Shown: positions 23,567 through 31,049 of the stretch, piece after piece | Layout of the letters: each line of letters begins with the position of its first letter | Numbering within the stretch: the stretch's first letter is position 1 | Assembly (NCBI GenBank): GCA_964539115.1 | Contig: CAZIHY010000015.1 | Span: forward strand, 1-31,093 | Direction: 5' to 3' | DNA from: CAKSXP01 sp964539115 | Lineage (GTDB): Bacteria > Bacillota > Clostridia > Oscillospirales > Oscillospiraceae | Length of the DNA stretch: 31,093 nucleotides | Position numbers and translations under genes: made by a program | The notes under the pieces: generated by a model | Seen by the model: only the letters and a program-made list of their open reading frames with translations | Database searches by the model: none | What the model was told of the DNA's origin: nothing

Positions 23567-24898
23567 TTACTCAAACAGTTCGGTGATGCCATCGATCCTG
23601 AGAGAGAAGGAGGGAGCGGAACGCAGGACGGATTCCTGGAAAGCGCCGTCGGAGATAGTTTCTCCACTTTCGAAAACGAAGTCGCCGTCGGTATCGAGCG
23701 AGAAGGCACTGGTGACATGACCGTCAGCATCGAGGACATAGGAGCCGTCCGTGGCTTCGGCAGTGACGACGAAGGTAGAGGTGTCGAAAACCTTCAGGCT
23801 GCCGTCAGCGATGCCGGCCCAGACCCTTTCAACTTCCTCAGCGGTGCCGGGAGCGCAACTCTCGCCCAGGGCGGAAATGCTGACAGCGCCGTTAGCATAG
23901 CCGCAGGCAAAGTCATAGGGAACTGTCTCGCCATTCATAGCCTTCTCGATGGTCGGGGTATAGATGGCGCTCCAAACTATCTGAGCGGAGGTCAGAGCAG
24001 CGGTGGGAGCGACGGAGAGCATGTCGATGTTGTAGCCGACAGAATAGACTACGGATCCGGCATCCTGGGCGGCCTGGACAGCGGCAGGGGCTCCGGTGGA
24101 GTCAGCGTGCTGGCCGATGATGACACAGCCGCGGCTCATTAGCTGGTTGGCAGCCTCGCCCTCAGCGACGGGATCATACCAGCTGTTGGTGTAGGTGACG
24201 TCCATGTGGGCCTCGGGAACGATGGAGCGGATGCCAAGGAAGAAAGCGGTATAGCCGGAGACGACCTCTGCATAGGGGTAAGCGCCGACATATCCGACGT
24301 AAGGATCGGTGATGGTGCCCTCGTCAAGGAGCTGCTTGAGCTTCATGCCGGCGACGACGCCCGAGACGTAGCGGGACTCATAGACATAGGAGAATATGTT
24401 TTTGTAGTTGTCAAGGCCGGTGTTGGCTGCATTATCGCCGGTGGCGGCGACGAAGATGACGTCGGGATACTCCTCGGCGGCCTGCTGCATGTAGCTGGCA
24501 TGTCCGAAGCTGTCGGAGAAAATGATCTGGCAGCCCTGCTCGGCGAGGTCAACAGCGGTGTCGTAGCAGACTTCGGTCTCGGCAATGTTGTACTTGAAGA
24601 TGATCTGGTCGTCGGACAGTCCAAGAGCATCGCGGGCGCCCCAAATACCTTCAATGTGAGCCATATCGTAGCCGGAGTTCTCATCGTGGAGAAGAATGAC
24701 GCCGATCTTGAAATCGGAAGCGTCAGCGGGCTCACCGGCGGGCTCATCATCGGGCTCGCTTGCGGGCTCGTCAGCGGCAGGGGCGTCTGTAGCCGGAGCG
24801 TCAGTGGGGTCGTTTGCAGGCTCATCGGATCCGCCGCCGCAGGCGCAGAGAGCGAGAACCATGGTCAGAGCGAGCAGAAGTGCAAGAATCTTTTTCAT
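23567..24898 (-). CDS. bmpA: BMP-family nucleoside-binding lipoprotein (BmpA/NupN-like)
   Basis: 443 residues from the ATG at 24896-24898, with CTTAGGAGG 7 bp upstream; the frame extends further but without a site. A lipoprotein signal ends in LALCACGG (lipobox LCAC). A linker of Ala/Asp/Glu/Pro repeats follows. The BMP domain has KIGVILLHDENSGYDMAHIE, CQIIFSDSFGHASYMQQAA, DVIFVAATGDNAANTG, YVSGVVAGMKL and VIIGQHADSTGAPAAVQAA. It would bind purine nucleosides outside the membrane and deliver them to a NupOPQ-type importer. Its gene is 62 bp after xpt, so they form an operon; the importer genes lie about 7.4 kb away. After the BMP fold, a C-terminal tail has Asp-rich short repeats (SYVLDADGHVTSAFSLDTDG). 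Confidence 0.93.
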   Translation of the reverse strand: MKKILALLLALTMVLALCACGGGSDEPANDPTDAPATDAPAADEPASEPDDEPAGEPADASDFKIGVILLHDENSGYDMAHIEGIWGARDALGLSDDQIIFKYNIAETEVCYDTAVDLAEQGCQIIFSDSFGHASYMQQAAEEYPDVIFVAATGDNAANTGLDNYKNIFSYVYESRYVSGVVAGMKLKQLLDEGTITDPYVGYVGAYPYAEVVSGYTAFFLGIRSIVPEAHMDVTYTNSWYDPVAEGEAANQLMSRGCVIIGQHADSTGAPAAVQAAQDAGSVVYSVGYNIDMLSVAPTAALTSAQIVWSAIYTPTIEKAMNGETVPYDFACGYANGAVSISALGESCAPGTAEEVERVWAGIADGSLKVFDTSTFVVTAEATDGSYVLDADGHVTSAFSLDTDGDFVFESGETISDGAFQESVLRSAPSFSLRIDGITELFE

Positions 24899-24960
24899 GT
24901 TTTTCCTCCTAAGTATATTTTTGAAAAAAGATTGACGAAAAATAAGAAACGGACTTCCTG

Positions 24961-25533
24961 TCAGCAAAACTCGATGGAGCCGTCAGAGCCCATAGCTTTT
25001 ACGCGGGCGAGAGACTCTATGCGAACACCGCGTTCGCGCAGCATGTCTCCCCCGGGCTGGAAGGCTTTTTCGATTGCGATACCGGCTCCGACGAGAGCAG
25101 CTCCGGCGTCCGCTACGAGCTTCGTAAGCCCGGTGAGTGCGGCTCCGTTTGCGAGAAAATCGTCTATTATCAGAACCTTGTCGCTTGCAAGCAGAAAATC
25201 CTTTGAAACAATTATGTCATAAACTCCACCGTGGGTGAATGATTCCACCTTGGCGGTATATACATCTCCGGAGATATTTTTTGTTTTTGACTTCTTTGCG
25301 AATATAACAGGGCAGTCAAAAACCTCCGCCGCGATCGCGGCTATACCGATGCCTGAAGCCTCTATCGTGAGTATTTTGTTTACCTCACAGCCGGCATAAA
25401 GACGCTTCCACTCAAGAGCCATTTCCTTAAAAAGAGAAATGTCCATCTGGTGGTTGAGAAAGCTGTCCACTTTGAGAATGTTGCCATCCTTGACTTTTCC
25501 GTCCTTGCGGATGCGTTCTTCCAGAAGCTTCAT
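24961..25533 (-). CDS. xpt: Xanthine phosphoribosyltransferase
   Basis: 190 residues, the standard Xpt length. It salvages xanthine to XMP with PRPP. The N-terminal ILKVDSFLNHQMD is diagnostic of Xpt. ILTIEASGIGIAAIAAEVF, the PRPP-binding VLIIDDFLANGAALTGL, and IAIEKAFQPGGDMLRERGVR complete the type I PRTase fold. It is the first gene of an xpt-bmpA operon, linking salvage with uptake of purine compounds. In many Firmicutes xpt follows a guanine riboswitch; I see no such aptamer core in its leader. Confidence 0.96.
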   Translation of the reverse strand: MKLLEERIRKDGKVKDGNILKVDSFLNHQMDISLFKEMALEWKRLYAGCEVNKILTIEASGIGIAAIAAEVFDCPVIFAKKSKTKNISGDVYTAKVESFTHGGVYDIIVSKDFLLASDKVLIIDDFLANGAALTGLTKLVADAGAALVGAGIAIEKAFQPGGDMLRERGVRIESLARVKAMGSDGSIEFC

Positions 25534-25592
25534 TCATGGTCCCCCATTGGATCGTAAATTATATGTGTGTTTATTTTTTGTCTATATTCAAT

Positions 25593-25621
25593 AGTTTACA
25601 ATATCTTGTGAAATATGACAA
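25593..25621 (-). promoter_or_regulatory. Promoter of the xpt-bmpA operon
   Basis: On the minus strand TTGTCA (complement of 25616-25621) and TAAACT (complement of 25593-25598) are spaced by exactly 17 bp. The leader to the xpt ATG is about 55 bases, too short for a purine riboswitch with a terminator. The stretch 25622-25699 is AT-rich with nothing else recognisable. Confidence 0.62.
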
Positions 25622-25699
25622 CTTGGAAAAACTTATGAATTAAATTCGACTTGTTTTTATTTTTTGTGCCATCTGACAAAGCAGATAAGACGTATATGC

Positions 25700-25730
25700 A
25701 AAAAAAACAGACCACATTGTGGTCTGTTTT
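25700..25730 (-). terminator. Intrinsic terminator after the J-domain gene
   Basis: ACAGACCAC (25707-25715) and GTGGTCTGT (25719-25727) form a 9-bp stem, extended by A-T pairs, with a 3-base loop. On the minus strand it is followed by T8. It abuts the stop codon of the J-domain gene at 25731. Confidence 0.88.
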
Positions 25731-26402
25731 TCAGCATCCGCAGAAAGGGAGAAATCTGCACAGCACATTGGCGGCACAGACGCCGAGACAAAGCTTATAC
25801 ATGTCCCCGCTGACCATCGGAAAACCCGCTCTGGTAGCGGTGTAGACGTTCCCGCCGTATTGCATCTGTTCGAGCAGCATGCGGTATTCTGAATTGTCCG
25901 GTTCAATGGAGCACGCTGTCTCCGCGTGTTCGAGAGCGGTTATTCTGTTTCCGGTTCGATAGTTTGCAAGCGCGCTGTAATAATACCAGCTGCCGCCGCG
26001 CTGCGATATCTCGACGCCGGCGAGCGCATTGAGCGCCTCAGTATAATGGGCGGTGGCGATATAATTGCGCGCGGCGCGGATCCCGGCGGGCTCGTTGGCA
26101 TCCTCTGTGTACGACTGGCGACCGCTGTAACCGTAGAAATTGCTCCATGGGTCGTACTGTGCCTCTGATGCGCCATGGCCGCCATAGGAGGAACGGCTCT
26201 GTCCGGAGGAATAGCTTGCGCGGGCCTGTGCATCCTTGATCTGGTCATAGGCGGTGTTTATCTCGTTCATTTTTTTTGCCGCCGCCTCATCTCCCGGATG
26301 AAGGTCAGGATGATATTTTTTTGCGAGGGAGCGATATGCTTTTTTGATTTCTTCGTCGCCGGCGTCGCGGGAGACGCCTAGGACGGTATAGGGGTCAGCC
26401 AT
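25731..26402 (-). CDS. J-domain (DnaJ-like) protein with TPR-like middle and Cys-rich hydrophobic tail
   Basis: 223 residues from the ATG at 26400-26402, which follows GAGGTG; the start overlaps the previous stop. Residues 1-60 are a J domain: DPYTVLGVSRDAGDEEIKKA, then the HPD motif in KKYHPDLHPGDEAA. A Ser/Gly/Tyr-rich linker follows. Residues ~110-180 look like a TPR pair (AARNYIATAHYTEALNAL; ALANYRTGNRITALEHAETA). The last 25 residues are hydrophobic with five cysteines (CLGVCAANVLCRFLPFCGC), possibly a membrane or metal-binding tail. It would stimulate an Hsp70 (DnaK), perhaps at the membrane. It is the last gene of a three-gene operon. Confidence 0.87.
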   Translation of the reverse strand: MADPYTVLGVSRDAGDEEIKKAYRSLAKKYHPDLHPGDEAAAKKMNEINTAYDQIKDAQARASYSSGQSRSSYGGHGASEAQYDPWSNFYGYSGRQSYTEDANEPAGIRAARNYIATAHYTEALNALAGVEISQRGGSWYYYSALANYRTGNRITALEHAETACSIEPDNSEYRMLLEQMQYGGNVYTATRAGFPMVSGDMYKLCLGVCAANVLCRFLPFCGC

Positions 26403-27228
26403 TTCCGGCACCTCGCTTTTTCTTTTCCAACTCGTATCTGAACCAGACTCCGGAATACAGGATGTTCCGCAGTATGCCGAGATCCTGGGTCAGCGGCAGC
26501 CGTTCGAACTCAAGGGCGCAATCGCCGATCAGCATGTTCAGCATTTTTTGAAGCTCTTCATCTCTTGCGTTTGGTCCATACGCAAGAACCAGGGGATTAT
26601 AGCTTCCGTGTTTTATGTCGCGCGGATAGTCGACGCAGGCGTCCATCATATAGACGAAGCGGCCCAGAGCCTCGCCAAAGGAGCGCAGACGGTCGCTCCA
26701 TATGCCGCCTGTACCGGCGAAGAGCTCGCCCATCAGCCGGCCAAAGCTGTTCGTGCAAACGTCGAGGGAGGGATCCTTGCAGCTCTCCGCGTTTGCGATC
26801 TCGCCGAGACATTCGCGAATGACGGCGCACTGGTGAGGATAGCGTGCATCAGCCGCTTCAAAGCGGCGGTTCAGGAAATGTGACGATACCAGAGCCGCTG
26901 CATTACGGTCATCCTGCCAGTTATCGAGGCAGTCATAATATGCAAGCGCAATGTTCATATCAGCAGCGTAGTCTGTAAAATCGCTGTGCCAGTATTCGTG
27001 GCGTTTCACGGGATGGACGCAGCAGCGCTCAGTGCCGAAAAAGCCCTCGTCCTCATAGATCGAGCTGAGAACAAGGATAAGAAATGTCATGTCATAGTTG
27101 AGCGTCAGCCGCGACAGACTGCCGCTGCGCAGGCGAAGCGCGCGGCACAGGCCGCAATAGGCTGCCTTATATTTGCGCTTTTCCTCTTCAGAGAGGGCGG
27201 CGCCGTTTGCGATAACGAAACCGAACAT
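26395..27228 (-). CDS. DUF5685 family protein
   Basis: 277 residues from the ATG at 27226-27228, which overlaps the upstream stop. FGFVIANGAALSEEEKRKYK near the start, then AAYCGLCRALRLRSG with a CxxC pair, LNYDMTFLILVLSSIY, and CCVHPVKRHEYW are characteristic of DUF5685. It is rich in helices, with acidic and cysteine or histidine residues that may bind metal (CGLC, CCVHP, and DNWQDD and DACVDYPRD, which recall isoprenoid-synthase-like helices). The function is unknown. It is encoded between a zinc-ribbon membrane protein and a J-domain protein, an arrangement that recurs in Clostridia as far as I recall. Confidence 0.82.
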   Translation of the reverse strand: MFGFVIANGAALSEEEKRKYKAAYCGLCRALRLRSGSLSRLTLNYDMTFLILVLSSIYEDEGFFGTERCCVHPVKRHEYWHSDFTDYAADMNIALAYYDCLDNWQDDRNAAALVSSHFLNRRFEAADARYPHQCAVIRECLGEIANAESCKDPSLDVCTNSFGRLMGELFAGTGGIWSDRLRSFGEALGRFVYMMDACVDYPRDIKHGSYNPLVLAYGPNARDEELQKMLNMLIGDCALEFERLPLTQDLGILRNILYSGVWFRYELEKKKRGAGNG

Positions 27229-27632
27229 CAGGTTTTTGTTTCGAAAGCGTTGCCGCATTTTCTGCATACAACGCGGATGCGTCCCTTGCCTCTGGGCACG
27301 CGCAGAACACTGTGGCAGGAGGGACACTTGAAGAACTTATGGGTTTTGCGCTGGCGGAAAATATCCTTTTTTACTCCAAACCAACGCCGCACTTTCATTT
27401 CTTTCTCCATATAGCGGGCATTTTCCTCGCGGCGCTTATAAACATTTTTTGAGAACATTCTCCAGTAGCAGTAGACAAGCAGTACCAGCGCAATGATCCA
27501 GAATACTCCGCGCGTGATCCTGCCGATAAAAAGGTTCAGAATAACGAGCACAAGTGCCACAATGGACACAAACCGCGTGAGCTGGTCCGCTCCGTTTCTT
27601 CCCGCCATAAATCTTGCTAATCTTTGTCGCAT
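27228..27632 (-). CDS. Membrane protein with C-terminal zinc ribbon
   Basis: 134 residues. Two hydrophobic segments lie near residues 19-36 (FVSIVALVLVILNLFIG) and 43-60 (VFWIIALVLLVYCYWRMF). A basic linker follows, then a zinc ribbon with FKCPSCHSVLRV and VVCRKCGNAF, i.e. two CxxC knuckles about 18 residues apart. The ribbon probably faces the cytoplasm. It is the first gene of the operon with the DUF5685 and J-domain proteins, overlapping the next by one base. The function is unknown; co-transcription suggests a membrane-associated complex that recruits an Hsp70 system. Confidence 0.82.
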   Translation of the reverse strand: MRQRLARFMAGRNGADQLTRFVSIVALVLVILNLFIGRITRGVFWIIALVLLVYCYWRMFSKNVYKRREENARYMEKEMKVRRWFGVKKDIFRQRKTHKFFKCPSCHSVLRVPRGKGRIRVVCRKCGNAFETKT

Positions 27633-27680
27633 TGAAAATTATCTCCGTTTCCGATGAAAACATTATATTTATAATATTGT

Positions 27681-27708
27681 ATTATACGATAAACGCGGGC
27701 TTAATCAA
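27681..27708 (-). promoter_or_regulatory. Promoter of the zinc-ribbon/DUF5685/J-domain operon
   Basis: On the minus strand TTGATT (complement of 27703-27708) and TATAAT (complement of 27681-27686) are spaced by 16 bp, about 50 bp upstream of the first start codon. The surroundings are AT-rich. Confidence 0.55.
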
Positions 27709-27728
27709 TAGATATTTTGTAAACAAAT

Positions 27729-27787
27729 AAAAGCGCAAATGTTAAAATGCCAAAAGTGTTTTGGCAGAAAAGCATGTCCGCGCTTTT
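27729..27787. other. Nested inverted repeats in an intergenic region
   Basis: TGCCAAAA (27748-27755) and TTTTGGCA (27759-27766) form a perfect 8-bp hairpin with a 3-base loop. It is enclosed by AAAAGCGC (27729-27736) and GCGCTTTT (27780-27787). A T-run follows on the plus strand, yet no plus-strand gene precedes it. It could be a terminator-like element or part of a small RNA. Confidence 0.4.
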
Positions 27788-27803
27788 TTGGAAAGAAGAA
27801 AAA

Positions 27804-27834
27804 CACCAAAGCGGTGCGACATTCCGCTTTGGTG
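27804..27834 (-). terminator. Terminator of the udg-DUF2156-GNAT operon
   Basis: CACCAAAGCGG (27804-27814) and CCGCTTTGGTG (27824-27834) form an 11-bp perfect stem with a 9-base loop. On the minus strand it is followed by TTTTTCTTCTTTC. It lies downstream of the acetyltransferase gene. The intervening 27835-27956 is AT-rich with no other recognisable feature. Confidence 0.78.
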
Positions 27835-27956
27835 CCTTCTTGTGTATGGGATGAGGACAAAATGAAAAAGATGAAAACTGTCTCTTGTTGATTCTATCTT
27901 AGAATAAAGATATTAACAAAACAACCTGAAAATTATTATGAAAATGTTAAATCAAA

Positions 27957-28056
27957 NNNNNNNNNNNNNNNNNNNNNNNNNNNNNNNNNNNNNNNNNNNN
28001 NNNNNNNNNNNNNNNNNNNNNNNNNNNNNNNNNNNNNNNNNNNNNNNNNNNNNNNN
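27957..28056. other. Assembly gap 4 (100 N)
   Basis: Exactly 100 N, cutting the 3' part of the GNAT acetyltransferase gene. The frame that reappears after it encodes only FDLTFS and a stop, which may or may not be the true end of that protein. Confidence 0.97.
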
Positions 28057-28643
28057 CCCGTCTTGCGGATATAGTGGTCATACCAATTGAGAAGGTCAAA
28101 GCTGAATCGGACGTGGCACTTTCCGGCAAGCATAAGCTCGCGCAGCTTGCTGTAGCTTTCGGGATCCACACGGTGTACGTGAGTATTTTCGAGGCATTCC
28201 GCAAGCTCGGAAACCGGCATCGACGCTTCGCGCAGCTCAGAGATCGGATAGAGCGCGAAGGTCTCGGCATACCAACGGTAGAGGCTGGGCTCCGCAGGAA
28301 CGAGCGCGACAAGCGGAGCAAGCTCCATGGCAGAGCGCATTATATGCTCTGATACGGCGGCGCCAAGTCCGTGGCCGCGGTATTCATGAAGGGTGCCGAG
28401 CGTGTAGCAATACGGTGCGGCAACCGCCTTTTCGTCCGGCATGACGAGGGCGGTACCCGTGAGCAGGTATATTGCGGAGACGACCTTTCCGTCAACTTCC
28501 GCAACGGAGGCGCTGCCGGGTCTGTAGACCTCGGCCATAAAGCGGTCGATAAATTCGTCGTCGTCGCCAAAGGCGACCTTCCAGATATCTTTTAACGCGG
28601 CTTCGTCGCCGATTCGGGACGGACGCGCAGCGGAAAAATCCAT
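28057..28643 (-). CDS. GNAT family N-acetyltransferase, C-terminus lost in gap 4
   Basis: About 195 visible residues. The GNAT core includes KVVSAIYLLTGTALV, YCYTLGTLHEYRGHGLGAAV with the acetyl-CoA-binding R-x-x-G-x-G/A loop, and LVPAEPSLYRWYAETFALYP. Length and layout resemble the Eis-like GNAT_9 group, in which a longer C-terminal region follows; that part is missing here. The ATG directly abuts the TAA of the preceding DUF2156 gene (TAAATG), so translation is probably coupled. The substrate is unknown. Confidence 0.83.
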
Positions 28644-29546
28644 TTACAGCTCCTTCCACACAGCGGTATATTTCTCAACGAGAAATTCAGGATAGAACGA
28701 TTGCTTGGCTTTGCGGAGATTCTCCATGCCCATGTCGTCCTCACGGTTGATATATTTGATCTCGGGGTGGTCAGTGATGACCTGGCGGATAAATTCACGG
28801 CATATCATCGGATAGGCGCCCGTGATCTCAGAGTAAGCCTTTTCGAAATGCACGTTAAATCCGGTCGAAGAGATCTTCTCGCCTATCGTGAAGGCAATCA
28901 GCTTTCCGCTCGAATAGAGGGCGCCGCCCTCCAGCCCGAGCTCGCCGTAATATTCAAAGGCGCGCTCGATCGCGGCATGCTCCTCGTCTGTGCTGTCCGA
29001 CCCTTGGGCGGCGTTTGCGCTCTCCCAGTCGGAGAGCATGTCCATGCACTCGCTTTCCATACTTCGTGTGAGCGCTTTATAGCTCCAGTCATTTTCCTCA
29101 ACAAAGCGGTTGATATGGTTACGCTTGCCGTGGAGCTTTTTGCCCGCGAGCGTGGCAAGCTTTTCCGCGAGGTAGATGTAGTCAAAAAAGTCACGGGACG
29201 CTGAGTATTCAAAGCGCCCGGGAAAGACCTCATCGAGCTGTGCGATATGTTCTTTTGCGACGCCGCGGAGGATAAAGGGAAATCCGCTCTCGTGGGCGTC
29301 GGCTCTCATTGCCTCGATAACGGTGACGAGGTCGCCGGTTCCGATAGGGTATGCGAAAAAATGCGGTTCTCCGTAGGTGGGCTTAACGATAAGGCGTTCG
29401 CCAATTCTGCCGATCTGCTGGTTGTAGGATGTATCCCACAGGAACATATTGCCGAAGTTGTAGTCGGCGCTTAGGGAATCTTCGGCGAATACTATGGGAT
29501 CGACCCATGCCTTATCGGATATCTCCACCGGTTTCAATTCCAACAT
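28644..29546 (-). CDS. DUF2156 / phosphatidylglycerol lysyltransferase C-terminal-like protein
   Basis: 300 residues, a stand-alone version of the MprF/LPG-synthase catalytic domain (two GNAT-like halves) without the membrane part. Visible are ADYNFGNMFLWDTSYNQQIG near the start, YLAEKLATLAGKKLHGKRNH with INRFVEEN (the most diagnostic stretch), a second GNAT-like half with GGALYSSGKLIAFTIGEKIS, and the C-terminal YINREDDMGMENLRKAKQSF and YPEFLVEKY. Soluble members may transfer amino acids from aminoacyl-tRNA; the acceptor is unknown. It lies 20 bp after the uracil-DNA glycosylase gene and abuts the GNAT gene, so one operon is likely. Confidence 0.87.
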   Translation of the reverse strand: MLELKPVEISDKAWVDPIVFAEDSLSADYNFGNMFLWDTSYNQQIGRIGERLIVKPTYGEPHFFAYPIGTGDLVTVIEAMRADAHESGFPFILRGVAKEHIAQLDEVFPGRFEYSASRDFFDYIYLAEKLATLAGKKLHGKRNHINRFVEENDWSYKALTRSMESECMDMLSDWESANAAQGSDSTDEEHAAIERAFEYYGELGLEGGALYSSGKLIAFTIGEKISSTGFNVHFEKAYSEITGAYPMICREFIRQVITDHPEIKYINREDDMGMENLRKAKQSFYPEFLVEKYTAVWKEL

Positions 29547-29566
29547 AACTGTATTTGGTGTTCCTT

Positions 29567-30151
29567 TCAGATGTTTTCGATCATTTCAACAGGGGTGTGC
29601 TCGCAGGTTTCCAGGACCGTTTTTTGCAGCAGCTTGAGGTCCACGAAAGTTTCCGGGCGCTTTCGCGGATCGCGCAGCAGAGCCGCTGGATGATACAGTG
29701 CCATACGCTTGGTACCGTCTATCTCAAACCACTGTCCATGCTCGCGCGTTATGCGGAAGTCCGAGCGGATAAAGGACATTGCTGCGATCCTGCCGAGACA
29801 CACGATGAGCTTGGGGTTTATAAGCTTTATCTGTGCGCTAAGCCAGTCGGAGCAGGCGCTTTGTTCGCTCTCGAGCGGATCGCGGTTCTTTGGCGGGCGG
29901 CACTTTACCATGTTTGCGATATATACCTTGCTGCGGTCGAGACCTATCATTTCCAGCATCTCGTCGAGAAGCTTTCCGGCGCGGCCGACAAAGGGCTCGC
30001 CCATCAGGTCCTCCTGTTCGCCGGGACCTTCACCAATGAAAAGTACCTCGGCGTTTTGGCAGCCAACACCAAAGACGACCTTGGTTCTAGTTTCACACAG
30101 GGCACATTTTCTGCACTCAAGACACGCTGATTTAAGTTCATCCCAGTCCAT
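29567..30151 (-). CDS. Uracil-DNA glycosylase, family 4 (iron-sulfur type)
   Basis: 194 residues from the ATG at 30149-30151, with AGGAGGT about 8 bp upstream; an upstream in-frame start at 30193 overlaps the promoter. It removes uracil from DNA. Cys residues in CLECRKCALC are placed as [4Fe-4S] ligands. LFIGEGPGEQEDLMGEPFVG then RAGKLLDEML is the family-4 active-site motif, VYIANMVKCRPPKNRDP supplies a further cluster cysteine, and YHPAALLRDP is the C-terminal motif. It is first in an operon with two acyltransferase-like genes that have no known link to DNA repair. Confidence 0.95.
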   Translation of the reverse strand: MDWDELKSACLECRKCALCETRTKVVFGVGCQNAEVLFIGEGPGEQEDLMGEPFVGRAGKLLDEMLEMIGLDRSKVYIANMVKCRPPKNRDPLESEQSACSDWLSAQIKLINPKLIVCLGRIAAMSFIRSDFRITREHGQWFEIDGTKRMALYHPAALLRDPRKRPETFVDLKLLQKTVLETCEHTPVEMIENI

Positions 30152-30183
30152 ACTGAGATACCTCCTGATTTCAGATAACAATA

Positions 30184-30212
30184 ATTGTATCATATATTAT
30201 CTGGATTTGAAA
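30184..30212 (-). promoter_or_regulatory. Possible promoter of the uracil-DNA glycosylase operon
   Basis: On the minus strand TTTCAA (complement of 30207-30212) and TACAAT (complement of 30184-30189) are spaced by 17 bp, about 35 bp upstream of the start codon. The -35 match is modest. The stretch 30213-30399 shows nothing else I can name. Confidence 0.5.
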
Positions 30213-30399
30213 GAAGTATTTGATTTTTTATTTAAGATCAGAGAATATAAGCTGAAAAGCGGTCAATATGCCATAAAAGGAGTTGACAAATAAGTGGAAC
30301 TTTACGGGACGTATGTATAACTTGACGTAACTCTTGTGCAATTGTCCATGGGCATATCGCTTTCAAAGGCGAATTTTTGCGATTTTATATAAATTCTAC

Positions 30400-30428
30400 T
30401 TGTAAAGATTATCACATCATGGTATAAT
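30400..30428 (+). promoter_or_regulatory. Promoter of the small membrane protein gene
   Basis: TTGTAA at 30400-30405 and a perfect TATAAT at 30423-30428 are spaced by exactly 17 bp, about 70 bp upstream of the start codon. Confidence 0.75.
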
Positions 30429-30496
30429 CAAGCATATCTTAATAAGGTAGACACAGCAAGGCAAAAAGTAAAAATGTACATAAGGAGTCACACAGC

Positions 30497-30991
30497 ATGA
30501 AATTCTTTGACAAGAAAATCAAGGTAGGTTTTGCGACATTTTTCCTGATGCTGCTCATCATTCTGGAGTTTGGAATTCTTGATGAAATGCTTTTCACATT
30601 TGATGGACTTTCAAATACGTTTAAGTCCATTGAGAAGAGTCTTGGGTACAACTTCTGTGTGATGTCGATCATTATATTGGTCCTTTCGATTGGATACATG
30701 GTGTATGTCGGCTACCACAAGAATTGGGGCGGTCTTATAGGAATGATGCTCATAGCCTTGGCGCCCATCGTCGGATATATTCTCGGAATGGCCGGAAACG
30801 CGGGAGGCTATAACGTCCTCTTCGGTTGGGGTACCGCACATCTGCTTCCGATGTTTACACTCGTTGGTCTGCTTGAGGCGGAAAGAAGCATCATCCTGAT
30901 CCTCTGCATTGTTATTCTTGTTGTGTACCTTGTAGGTTGGCTCATTGGATATAAGGCGAAAAAAGTATACGAAGCCAAGAATCCCTGGTAA
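30497..30991 (+). CDS. Hypothetical four-helix membrane protein
   Basis: 164 residues; AAGGAG ends about 10 bp before the ATG. Four hydrophobic segments lie near residues 12-32, 54-74, 80-97 (GGLIGMMLIALAPIVGYILG) and 130-153 (SIILILCIVILVVYLVGWLI). A Gly-rich NAGGYNVLFGWGTAHLLP loop lies between the third and fourth. The C-terminus is basic. I do not recognise a family. It has its own promoter and terminator, so it is a single-gene unit. Codon and base use is more AT-rich than in the pur operon. Confidence 0.75.
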   Translation: MKFFDKKIKVGFATFFLMLLIILEFGILDEMLFTFDGLSNTFKSIEKSLGYNFCVMSIIILVLSIGYMVYVGYHKNWGGLIGMMLIALAPIVGYILGMAGNAGGYNVLFGWGTAHLLPMFTLVGLLEAERSIILILCIVILVVYLVGWLIGYKAKKVYEAKNPW

Positions 30992-31023
30992 AAACAAAAA
31001 ACACATAATATAAAATTATTAAA

Positions 31024-31049
31024 GGCGCCGGAGTTTTCCGGCGTCTTTT
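31024..31049 (+). terminator. Intrinsic terminator after the small membrane protein gene
   Basis: GCGCCGGA (31025-31032) pairs with TCCGGCGT (31037-31044) around a GTTT loop, closed by a further G-C pair and followed by TTTT at 31046-31049. Confidence 0.85.
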
